The translations under genes and the position numbers were made by a program. A stretch of 5,314 nucleotides of DNA from NCBI GenBank assembly GCA_030639445.1, contig DAOWCR010000084.1, positions 1 to 5,314 on the forward strand, given 5' to 3'. The number at the start of each line of letters is the position of its first letter. Position 1 is the first letter of the stretch. The stretch comes from Dehalococcoidales bacterium. GTDB taxonomy: Bacteria; Chloroflexota; Dehalococcoidia; Dehalococcoidales; RBG-16-60-22. Under the pieces are notes generated by a model, which saw only the letters and a program-made list of their open reading frames with translations, had not been told where the DNA came from and ran no database searches. Positions 1 to 5,086 of the stretch are shown in pieces.

Positions 1-676
1 CGAGCCCTGCTTTCCTGGCGAAGTATTTTATTTTCATGGATATGCATGGTGCTTTGAGCTTGAAGACTTTTTCGTTGGGCTTCATGCCCCGGACGAAGTC
101 GTTGAGTTTCGGGGCGACTGACTGTGTCAGGGGGATGACGCGGTCCTTGTGGTACTTGCTGTCCCTCACTAACAGGAAGTCTTCGTGTACATCTTGCGCC
201 TCGAGTGTGGCAAGCTCGCCTCGCCTCATGCCTGTCCTGGCGGCAAGCTCGACCAGGAGCTTGTCGCGGGGTATACTGCCTTTGTGCGTTCTGTGGTTCT
301 CGATGGCATCGAGCAGTTTCTGAACTGTTATATCCTCGATATACGGAGGTAGCGACTTGGGCACCCTCACTTTTAAATCGTCCAGGGGCTGTCCGTACCA
401 CTTCATTAATCCCTTGATCATCTGGACGTAGCGGTACAGGGTTCTTGGCTTCCGGTTGGCAAACTGGGCCAGGAATTCCTTGGCCAGTTCCGGTGAAGGG
501 GGACGTCCGTCGAGGTGTGTTTTGAACCTGCCCAACATCTTCCTGGTATCGCTTAAGTTTCTGGGATTTTGCAGTCTCAGTACCAGGTCGTTATCATAAT
601 TTCGGAAAAGTTCCTCGTTGTCCATCTGCCTCAACTCCAGCCGCCTCATCTCCTGGGGGCCCAGAACCGCTGACAT
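1..676 (-). CDS. Tyrosine recombinase (phage-type integrase), C-terminus beyond the window
   Basis: Site-specific recombinase of the tyrosine family, which inserts and excises mobile DNA by strand exchange. Reading leftward from the ATG at 676, 225 codons are open to the window edge with no stop or frameshift. Residues about 40-95 resemble the SAM-like core-binding domain (NPRNLSDTRKMLGRF, then TLYRYVQMIKGLMKWYG). The catalytic domain starts near residue 105 and carries the box I motif ARTGMRRGEL with the expected catalytic Arg151. The beta-hairpin motif DSKYHKDRVIPL has the probable catalytic Lys174. The HxxR and Tyr motifs should lie left of the window and cannot be checked. No good ribosome binding site precedes 676. 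An ATG at 649 directly abuts an AGGAG, which is too close to act as its binding site. The gene lies directly after tRNA-Val on the same strand, as expected for a tRNA-targeting integrase. The family call is firm; whether the protein is intact is unknown. Confidence 0.9.
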   Translation of the reverse strand, partial: MSAVLGPQEMRRLELRQMDNEELFRNYDNDLVLRLQNPRNLSDTRKMLGRFKTHLDGRPPSPELAKEFLAQFANRKPRTLYRYVQMIKGLMKWYGQPLDDLKVRVPKSLPPYIEDITVQKLLDAIENHRTHKGSIPRDKLLVELAARTGMRRGELATLEAQDVHEDFLLVRDSKYHKDRVIPLTQSVAPKLNDFVRGMKPNEKVFKLKAPCISMKIKYFARKAGL

Positions 677-695
677 AATCTCAATTATCTGGAAA

Positions 696-713
696 AGCGA
701 GTTCAAACCACTG
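696..713 (-). repeat. Degenerate copy of the tRNA-Val T arm just past the tRNA 3' end
   Basis: The + strand sequence agcgagttcaaaccactg here matches agcgggcttgaaccactg in the tRNA T arm (728-745) at 14 of 18 positions, and all four differences are transitions. The two copies are direct repeats offset by 32 bp. The copy can still fold as a 5-bp stem with two G-T wobbles and a 7-base loop TTTGAAC. It lies between the tRNA CCA and the integrase start. It may be a remnant of an attachment-site duplication or of an earlier insertion. Chance similarity is not excluded. Confidence 0.5.
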
Positions 714-716
714 CTA

Positions 717-793
717 TGGTGGGCGGTAGCGGGCTTGAACCACTGACCTCTGCGATGTCAACGCAGCGCTCTAACCAACTGAGCTAACCGCCC
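717..793 (-). tRNA. tRNA-Val (anticodon GAC), CCA encoded
   Basis: A complete 77-nt cloverleaf reads leftward. The acceptor stem is GGGCGGT/ACCGCCC, the D stem GCTC/GAGC, and the anticodon stem CTGCG/CGCAG around the loop TTGACAT, giving anticodon GAC for the valine codon GUC. A 5-nt variable loop follows, then a T arm AGTGG/CCGCT with one G-T wobble and loop TTCAAGC. The discriminator is A and the CCA tail is encoded at 717-719. All stems pair, so the gene looks functional even though it abuts an integrase. The last part of the tRNA probably serves as the attachment core for the neighbouring element, whose insertion would have rebuilt the tRNA 3' end. Confidence 0.97.
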
Positions 794-817
794 ATGGATA
801 CAATTGTTACCATAGTA

Positions 818-846
818 ATTCTACAAGATGCCTTGGTCACCGTCAA
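818..846 (-). promoter_or_regulatory. Promoter of tRNA-Val
   Basis: On the - strand a TTGACG hexamer (841-846) and a TAGAAT hexamer (818-823) are separated by exactly 17 bp, each matching the housekeeping sigma consensus at five of six positions. Transcription would start near 811, about 18 nt before the mature tRNA end at 793, leaving a short 5' leader for RNase P. I see no terminator between the tRNA and the integrase, so this promoter may also feed the integrase. Confidence 0.75.
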
Positions 847-898
847 CCGGCTGAGCGACTTTCGGGCGGGTGCAGGCGTAATCCTGTCTCTTTTAAGA

Positions 899-926
899 TT
901 GCGGACCCGGGAGCGGGTGGTGTAAT
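899..926 (+). promoter_or_regulatory. Possible promoter of the four-helix membrane protein gene
   Basis: TTGCGG (899-904, three of six matches to the -35 consensus) and TGTAAT (921-926, five of six matches to the -10 consensus) are 16 bp apart on the + strand. They lie about 75 bp before the ATG at 1002. The -10 box falls inside an inverted repeat at 915-956. The weak -35 box makes this tentative. Confidence 0.35.
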
Positions 927-956
927 TTTATCTTTTGGTGTGGTAAAATACCACCC
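915..956. repeat. Bulged inverted repeat in the leader of the membrane protein gene
   Basis: GGGTGGT (915-921) pairs with ACCACCC (950-956). After a 3-nt bulge (922-924), ATTTTA (925-930) pairs with TAAAAT (944-949), leaving a 13-nt loop. That gives 13 paired positions in all. It overlaps the proposed -10 box and start region of the downstream gene, so it could be an operator or a leader hairpin. There is no T tract after it, so it does not look like an intrinsic terminator. Confidence 0.45.
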
Positions 957-1001
957 AAACTCTGGCTTTAAGAAAGCACGGAGCCGTAAGGAGGTCTGCC
1001 A

Positions 1002-1907
1002 ATGAATTTCCTGAAAGGTCTGGCCATCAGTATTTTGACCTTGCTTCTTTTTCTGTCCCTGGCTGTTTTCGGCATGTTGTATACCCTGGAAAATACTTTT
1101 TTAAACCCGGACTTCCTCGCCGACCAGGTGGACCGACTTGATGTGTCGGCACTGGCAAAGGAAGTGATAGAGGAGCAGATTAGCGAGCAATTGCCCCCGG
1201 AGATGGCGTTTCTGGAGGAGTCTTTATACCGTGCTATCGCCGACAACGAACCGTGGCTGAAGGAACAGGTAAATGGCGCCATCTATTCCGGCTATGACTA
1301 TTTTCTGGGAAAAAGCGAGAGATTGAGCTTGATGATTGACCTGGCACCGTTAAAGGAAAGCTTGAGAGATAACGTGTGGCAAATGTTCCAGCAAAATATA
1401 CCCCCGGCGCTGGCCGCCGCGCCCCCGGCGATGCTGGAGCAGTACTTTGACCAGTTCTACGAGCAACTAGCCGAGCAGATACCCTCGGAAATTGAGTTTG
1501 ATGAGAGTTCGCTACCCCCGGATTCCAGGGCCGTGATAGGGCAAATAAGGGAGAGCCTCAGCTATGTCCAGACGGCCCACTACGCACTGATTGGCCTGAT
1601 GGCGCTGCTGGTCGCGGCCATTATTCTCCTGGAACGGAACGTGAAGAAAGCTACCCGCGGGCTGGGCATAACTTTCTTGATTTACGGAATTCTTGAGTTT
1701 GCCGGCGTTTACGCCATCAATAATTTTCTCCCGACAAGCCTGCCGCTGCCGGATATACCGCCCTCTCTCCAGACATGGTTGCTGGGACTGATTGCCGACT
1801 CTGCCGCACCGTTGCAGACATTCAGCATTGGGTTGATGGCGGCCGGAGCCGTCCTGATTGTCGTCTCCATCGTCTACCGGCGGCGGAGTGTGGAGGAGGG
1901 TGATTAA
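1002..1907 (+). CDS. Uncharacterised four-helix membrane protein with a large external domain
   Basis: A 301-residue protein of unknown function. The start is set by AAGGAGG at 988-994, 7 nt before the ATG. Hydrophobic segments lie near residues 7-27, 193-211, 219-240 and 274-292. Positive charges cluster at RNVKKATR (212-219) and at the RRR near the C-terminus, placing both termini inside the cell and an acidic, probably helical domain of about 165 residues (28-192) outside. That domain holds a degenerate internal repeat: residues 58-75 and 154-171 share 10 of 18 positions, with most others conservative. Proline pairs recur (LPPE, IPPA, APPA, LPPD). No enzyme motif is visible. The gene converges on the next gene with 19 bp between stops, so the two are not an operon. 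I do not recognise the family with confidence. Confidence 0.85.
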   Translation: MNFLKGLAISILTLLLFLSLAVFGMLYTLENTFLNPDFLADQVDRLDVSALAKEVIEEQISEQLPPEMAFLEESLYRAIADNEPWLKEQVNGAIYSGYDYFLGKSERLSLMIDLAPLKESLRDNVWQMFQQNIPPALAAAPPAMLEQYFDQFYEQLAEQIPSEIEFDESSLPPDSRAVIGQIRESLSYVQTAHYALIGLMALLVAAIILLERNVKKATRGLGITFLIYGILEFAGVYAINNFLPTSLPLPDIPPSLQTWLLGLIADSAAPLQTFSIGLMAAGAVLIVVSIVYRRRSVEEGD

Positions 1908-1926
1908 GAGTACAGTTTATGCTGGA

Positions 1927-2604
1927 CTAAGATACCGCCTTTCTTCGGCTCAGTCCCCAGGCCACCCCGCCCAGCACCACCGCCGCCGTCCCGGCGGCCA
2001 GGGCGCAGAACTGGGTGGCGTCATACCAGAAGCCCCGGGGGAAGAGCATTATCAGGTAGTCTCTGGCCGGGTCGAGCTGCCACAGCTCGTTGGTGAAGCT
2101 GATTAAGTGAAACTGCCAGAAAAACTGGTCAAAGTTGTATAGTGTTATCAGCCTCAGCGCCGCCATCAGGACCAGGGTAAGGATGCTTCCCCAGACAATC
2201 CCCCACCCCAGCGGCCGGCGGTTTTTCCGCCAGAGGCTGACCCCGGCGTAGCCCAGGGCGTAAATCAATGTCCCCAGTAAGACAAGGTAGTCTAGGCGGA
2301 TTAGCTCTTTGACGTCCCGGAGATGCCCTACCTCCCGCTCGTTAAACAGGACGAACGGCTGACCGTCTTTGACCACGCTCAGGCTGATATTCTCCTCACC
2401 GGAATTGAAGTAGCCAATCAGCCCGCGGGCCGCTTTTTCCAGCTCGGTATCCGCCAGGCCCGTGGTCTGGCTGACACCGTATTTCTCGAAGCCGTAGGTG
2501 TACAGCTTGAGGAAATTTACCGCGCCGCCAATGCTGGCCGTCAGCAGCAGCAGGGGCAGACATAAGACGAACAGCCACCTGGCGGCCGTGCAGAGGATTT
2601 TCAA
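1927..2604 (-). CDS. TIGR01906/DUF1461-type integral membrane protein
   Basis: A 225-residue membrane protein resembling the TIGR01906/DUF1461 family, whose function is unknown. Predicted helices lie near residues 10-30, 106-125, 133-156 and 199-218. An extracytoplasmic stretch of about 75 residues separates helices 1 and 2. The clearest family signature is between helices 3 and 4 (about 165-196), with FHLISFTNELWQLDP followed by LIMLFPRGFWYDA. WRKNRRP after helix 2 and RRK at the C-terminus put those loops inside. The start is TTG, fixed by AGGAG at 2611-2615 exactly 6 nt upstream; no ATG fits. A 62-bp gap separates it from the cupin gene upstream on the same strand. A plausible promoter lies in that gap, though read-through from the cupin operon is possible because no terminator is visible. 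Confidence 0.85.
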   Translation of the reverse strand: MKILCTAARWLFVLCLPLLLLTASIGGAVNFLKLYTYGFEKYGVSQTTGLADTELEKAARGLIGYFNSGEENISLSVVKDGQPFVLFNEREVGHLRDVKELIRLDYLVLLGTLIYALGYAGVSLWRKNRRPLGWGIVWGSILTLVLMAALRLITLYNFDQFFWQFHLISFTNELWQLDPARDYLIMLFPRGFWYDATQFCALAAGTAAVVLGGVAWGLSRRKAVS

Positions 2605-2612
2605 TTTTTTCT

Positions 2613-2625
2613 CCTGCCGGGCAGG
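2613..2625. repeat. Short perfect palindrome overlapping the ribosome binding site
   Basis: CCTGCC and GGCAGG flank a single central G, giving two perfectly complementary 6-base arms. The palindrome covers three bases of the AGGAG of the DUF1461-type gene and lies just inside its predicted leader. A protein-binding operator is possible; a one-base loop cannot form a full RNA hairpin. It may be chance. Confidence 0.3.
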
Positions 2626-2634
2626 TATCCGGAT

Positions 2635-2662
2635 TTTATACTAAGGATAAGAAGAGTATTAA
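2635..2662 (-). promoter_or_regulatory. Possible promoter of the DUF1461-type gene
   Basis: On the - strand TTAATA (2657-2662) and TATAAA (2635-2640) are 16 bp apart, matching the -35 and -10 consensus at four and five of six positions. Transcription would start near 2628 and give a leader of about 24 nt before the TTG start. Confidence 0.45.
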
Positions 2663-2666
2663 CGGG

Positions 2667-2990
2667 CTATTTAAAATCCTCTCTGGGTGGGCTGAAGGCA
2701 TCCAGCACCAGGGCTCCCTTATCGTGAGTGACACCGCCGTGGGTGACATCGGGGGGAACCAGGTAAATATCGCCTTTTTTCAGCAGCCTGGTCTCATCAC
2801 CGATGGTCATCTCAAATTCCCCTTCCAGGACGATGCCCATCTGCTCGTGGGGGTGGTGGTGGGCGGCGACCTCGGCATGAGGCTGTAAAGCGACGCGTGA
2901 GATTGTCATACGTTCTCCCCAGACCGCGTGCAATAAAAATCCCGGCGCCGGTTCCTTTACTTTATAATCCCGGGGAAAATTAAAAAACAT
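2667..2990 (-). CDS. Small single-domain cupin protein
   Basis: A 107-residue protein consisting of one cupin beta-barrel. Motif 1 (about residues 38-57) reads HAEVAAHHHPHEQMGIVLEG, with His44, His46 and Gln50 as likely metal ligands. Motif 2 (73-86) reads GDIYLVPPDVTHGG and gives the fourth ligand, His84. The C-terminal LDAFSPPREDF is typical of small cupins of the KdgF-like type. Such proteins bind a divalent metal and act as isomerases, dioxygenases or small-molecule sensors; the substrate cannot be read from the sequence. The ATG is supported by AGGAGG at 2998-3003 with a 7-nt spacer. It lies 29 bp downstream of the 292-aa gene on the same strand with no promoter or terminator between them, so the two are very probably one operon. 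Confidence 0.93.
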   Translation of the reverse strand: MFFNFPRDYKVKEPAPGFLLHAVWGERMTISRVALQPHAEVAAHHHPHEQMGIVLEGEFEMTIGDETRLLKKGDIYLVPPDVTHGGVTHDKGALVLDAFSPPREDFK

Positions 2991-3019
2991 AGGTCAACCT
3001 CCTGATTTTACCGGCCGGC

Positions 3020-3898
3020 CTAGATGCCCCCCAGCGTGTCCAGCTGGGCCTGCGCATCGTAATTGTAGTCTTCGGCCGAGCTGACACGGGTGGTCTCCGG
3101 TTTACCCACCGGAGGCTCGCCTTTGACGGACTTCGCCAGCTCCAGGGCGTTCTTTACTTTGGTCTCATCGCCTTCCAGGGCCAGGGCCACTGCCCCCTCG
3201 GAGCCGTCGACACCGCCGGAGCCCAGATGATAGGCCCTGACACCGGCCAGCACGGCGAAGGCCTGAATCTCGGTGAGCACTTTGCCCATAGTCACCGGGG
3301 TGATTTTGATTGGTAGACCGGTGCTGTATTTGAAGTGGTAGATGCCGGAGTGCTTGGCCGCCTCAATCACCGAGGGCACCAGCTTCTCCAGGCCCACCGG
3401 CATGATAAGGTGGGCACCGCGCGGCGTCACGATGGGCCAGGCCATGCCGATGGTGCCGCCCTTCCGGCCGGAGACGCAGATGCCGGCGTTACCCTCCGTG
3501 TCGATGGCGTTGGCTCCTTTAATGAAAACATCATCGGGGCCGAAATCGAGTATTTCCACGTTGGAATCAGCCCCTTCCACCACCTTCCCCTTCCTGATGA
3601 CGTGCGAGGTGCAGGGGGGCGGTCCCGCATTGGCATTGGTGATGCCGCCGCCAATGAAGCCCACGGTCTGGCCGGCTTTCGGCTCCACCTTGACGCCGAG
3701 AAGCTCCTCGGTGACAAAGGCGTTGGTGATGCCCCGGGCAATAATTATCATGCCGTTTTTATAGGCATTCTGTACCTCGGGGAGGGCTACCGTCGCCCTG
3801 GCCAGGAGCCGCCGGGACTCAGCCGGGTTCAGGACTACCAGGGCCGAGACCTGTTTTTCGCCAGGTTCTGGCCGGGCTAGTTCTACTTCGTAAAACAA
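3020..3898 (-). CDS. Conserved-looking protein of unknown function, cupin operon partner
   Basis: A 292-residue soluble protein that I do not recognise with confidence. It has no signal peptide or membrane helix. The centre is rich in glycine motifs: GITN occurs twice (56-59 and 85-88), followed by NANAGPPPCTSHV (88-100), GPDDVFIKGANAIDTEGNAG (120-139), GRKGGTIG (144-151) and MPVGLEKLVPS (166-176). A second glycine cluster, YHLGSGGVDGSEGA, lies at 223-236. The alternation of hydrophobic strands and glycine turns suggests an alpha/beta enzyme fold, with a possible distant likeness to NagB/RpiA/CoA-transferase-type proteins that I cannot support with a motif. The last 30 residues look disordered. 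I chose the TTG at 3898 because a perfect AAGGAGG lies 6 nt upstream; the in-frame extension to 3967 begins inside the promoter's -35 box. It is the first gene of an operon with the cupin. Confidence 0.85.
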   Translation of the reverse strand: MFYEVELARPEPGEKQVSALVVLNPAESRRLLARATVALPEVQNAYKNGMIIIARGITNAFVTEELLGVKVEPKAGQTVGFIGGGITNANAGPPPCTSHVIRKGKVVEGADSNVEILDFGPDDVFIKGANAIDTEGNAGICVSGRKGGTIGMAWPIVTPRGAHLIMPVGLEKLVPSVIEAAKHSGIYHFKYSTGLPIKITPVTMGKVLTEIQAFAVLAGVRAYHLGSGGVDGSEGAVALALEGDETKVKNALELAKSVKGEPPVGKPETTRVSSAEDYNYDAQAQLDTLGGI

Positions 3899-3904
3899 GA
3901 GATA

Positions 3905-3911
3905 CCTCCTT
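3905..3911 (-). promoter_or_regulatory. Ribosome binding site that fixes the TTG start at 3898
   Basis: AAGGAGG on the - strand lies 6 nt before the TTG at 3898-3896. It is the strongest Shine-Dalgarno sequence near this gene and rules in favour of the shorter 292-residue product over the 315-residue reading. Confidence 0.85.
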
Positions 3912-3938
3912 AAAATAATTTTATGGGTAGTCTCACGG

Positions 3939-3967
3939 ATTTTACCCCTGCTATCCTCAGAAGTCAA
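3939..3967 (-). promoter_or_regulatory. Promoter of the unknown-function/cupin operon
   Basis: TTGACT (3962-3967) and TAAAAT (3939-3944) on the - strand are separated by exactly 17 bp; both match the housekeeping consensus at five of six positions. Transcription would start near 3932, giving a leader of about 34 nt before the TTG at 3898. Its strength suggests steady expression unless repressed. It sits in the 147-bp divergent region shared with queH. Confidence 0.8.
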
Positions 3968-4045
3968 TTTTAATACCTGGACCCGGGTGAAAAATCAGCC
4001 GGGTTGTCTTGATAAATGAGACCGGATAAGTCTAAGATGGTAGTT

Positions 4046-4579
4046 ATGAAATCGGTTCTAATCCACGTCTGCTGCGCCCACTGCGCGGCCTATACCGCCG
4101 GTTACTGGCGGGAGCCGGGCTATGATGTCAGCGCTTTCTGGTATAATCCCAACATTCACCCCTATGCGGAGCACCGGCACCGCCTGGCCGCGATGAAATC
4201 ACTGGCGCAGGAGATAGACCTGCCCCTGATGGTGGCCGGGGGTTATGACCTGACGGAATACTTCCACCGGGTGGTCGGGCACGAAGCCGAGCGCTGCCGG
4301 TACTGCTTTCAGCTGCGCCTGTCAAGAACGGCGGAAACCGCCCGCCGCAATGGCTTTAACGCTTTCACCACCACCCTGCTCATCAGCCCCCACCAGAAGC
4401 ACGAGCTAGTCCGGGAGGTCGGCGACGAGGTGGCCCAAGAAAAAGGCGTGGCGTTCCTCTACGCCGACCTGCGGAAACGCTACTCGGAAAGTCGGCATAT
4501 GACCAAGGGATTAAATCTTTACCGCCAGCAATATTGCGGCTGCCTTTACAGTGAACGGGAGCGCTATGCGGAAGAGTAA
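4046..4579 (+). CDS. queH: Epoxyqueuosine reductase QueH
   Basis: Reduces epoxyqueuosine to queuosine in the wobble position of GUN-anticodon tRNAs, the last step of queuosine synthesis, as the non-homologous alternative to QueG. The 177-residue protein has the family pattern: HVCCAHC at the N-terminus (Cys9, Cys10), CRYC (Cys84, Cys87), TTTLLISPHQKHE (108-120) and YCGCLYSE (163-170, Cys164, Cys166). In the structurally studied Thermotoga maritima QueH, the paired N-terminal cysteines and the CxxC bind a 4Fe-4S cluster next to a single-metal site. The usual proline in CCAP is histidine here. Start: M(K)SVLIHVCC at 4046 fits the family N-terminus. In-frame ATGs at 4016 and 4037 are possible, but none of the three has a good ribosome binding site. 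A weak promoter-like pair, GTGAAA (3987-3992) and GATAAA (4011-4016), would put the 4016 ATG upstream of the transcript start. A nuclease gene overlaps its end. Confidence 0.93.
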   Translation: MKSVLIHVCCAHCAAYTAGYWREPGYDVSAFWYNPNIHPYAEHRHRLAAMKSLAQEIDLPLMVAGGYDLTEYFHRVVGHEAERCRYCFQLRLSRTAETARRNGFNAFTTTLLISPHQKHELVREVGDEVAQEKGVAFLYADLRKRYSESRHMTKGLNLYRQQYCGCLYSERERYAEE

Positions 4580-5030
4580 CCTGGCGAGCGGCCGGGTCTG
4601 GCTGGCCCTCGCGGTCGTTTTAGTTTTAGGGCTAAGTGGGTGCAGTTCACCGCCGGAGGTGGCCAAAGTTATCCAGGTCATTGACGGCGACACCATTACC
4701 GTGGCCGGCGGCTACCGGGTAAGGTATATCGGCATTGATGCTCCGGAGGTTTACCCGGAGAAGGAGGCGTATGGCGCGGAAGCCTGGCAGGCGAACCGCC
4801 TTCTGGTGGAGGGTAAAGAGGTACGCCTGGAGCGGGACGTGTCCCAGACGGACAGGTACGGCCGGTTGCTGCGCTACGTTTACGTGGACGATATCTTGGT
4901 CAACGCCGAGCTGGTAAAGCAGGGGCTGGCCGAGGCTAAAGCCTACCCTCCCGATACTAAGTACCAGGACTTACTGGAGGAATTAGAATCGGCCGCGAAG
5001 GCGGCCGGGCGGGGCATCTGGACAAAATGA
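4566..5030 (+). CDS. Thermonuclease-family (SNase-like) lipoprotein
   Basis: A predicted secreted, membrane-anchored, calcium-dependent nuclease of the staphylococcal nuclease family, 154 residues. Residues 1-25 form a signal peptide with RK near the N-terminus, a hydrophobic core (11-23) and the lipobox LSGC, so Cys26 should be lipidated. The nuclease fold follows: VIDGDT (38-43) with calcium-binding Asp40 and Asp42, VRYIGIDAPE (52-61) with catalytic Arg53, Asp58 and Glu61, and DRYGRLLRYVY (96-106) with catalytic Arg100. All residues equivalent to D21, R35, D40, E43 and R87 of the staphylococcal enzyme are present; T41 is replaced by Ala59, a common variant. NAELVKQGLA and GRGIW near the end are also family signatures. 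The ATG at 4566 has GGGAG 4 nt upstream; a GTG at 4551 has no binding site. It overlaps queH by 14 bp, so translation may be coupled. Function of the pairing is unclear. Confidence 0.93.
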   Translation: MRKSNLASGRVWLALAVVLVLGLSGCSSPPEVAKVIQVIDGDTITVAGGYRVRYIGIDAPEVYPEKEAYGAEAWQANRLLVEGKEVRLERDVSQTDRYGRLLRYVYVDDILVNAELVKQGLAEAKAYPPDTKYQDLLEELESAAKAAGRGIWTK

Positions 5031-5058
5031 GCAGGGGGTCTCCAGAGAGGCCCCCTGC
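5031..5058. terminator. Strong hairpin between convergent genes, probable terminator
   Basis: GCAGGGGGTCTC (5031-5042) pairs with GAGGCCCCCTGC (5047-5058) around a 4-nt loop CAGA; all 12 positions pair, with one G-T wobble. It starts immediately after the TGA of the nuclease gene. No T tract follows on the + strand. On the - strand the hairpin is followed by TCATTTTG, which is modestly T-rich, so termination of the - strand gene may be the better-supported direction. It could serve both. Confidence 0.7.
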
Positions 5059-5086
5059 CCGGTATGAAGGTTGGTAAGTTGTCGGT

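Larger units (their letters stand above)
794..1001. other. Divergent intergenic region between tRNA-Val and the membrane protein gene
   Basis: The 208-bp gap holds the tRNA promoter on the - strand (818-846), a possible + strand promoter (899-926), an inverted repeat (915-956) and a strong ribosome binding site AAGGAGG at 988-994. Nothing recognisable lies between 847 and 898. If the element ends at the tRNA, this gap is the first host DNA beyond it. Confidence 0.6.

Noticed and set aside
36..417. Open frames on the + strand at the left end (95 and 70 codons)
   Set aside because: They lie antisense to the integrase, which has clear catalytic motifs, and their translations show no domain-like pattern.
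1908..1926. Terminator between the two convergent membrane protein genes
   Set aside because: The 19-bp gap contains no inverted repeat or T tract.
3335..3880. Long + strand open frame (181 codons) opposite the 292-residue gene
   Set aside because: It is antisense to a gene with a strong promoter and ribosome binding site. Its His/Gly/Arg-rich composition is typical of a shadow of GC-rich coding DNA.
3968..4045. Possible preQ1 riboswitch upstream of queH
   Set aside because: I looked for the C-rich hairpin with A-rich tail of preQ1 riboswitches and saw none. QueH acts on tRNA after preQ1 insertion, so such control is not expected.
4016..4045. Longer queH start at the ATG at 4016
   Set aside because: It adds 10 residues not expected in the family, has no ribosome binding site and may overlap the promoter. 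It is kept only as an alternative in the queH entry.
4991..5006. Perfect hairpin GGCCGC-GAAG-GCGGCC near the end of the nuclease gene
   Set aside because: It lies inside the coding region, where it encodes an Ala/Lys-rich helix (AAKAA). No T tract follows, and the stronger hairpin just downstream explains termination better.
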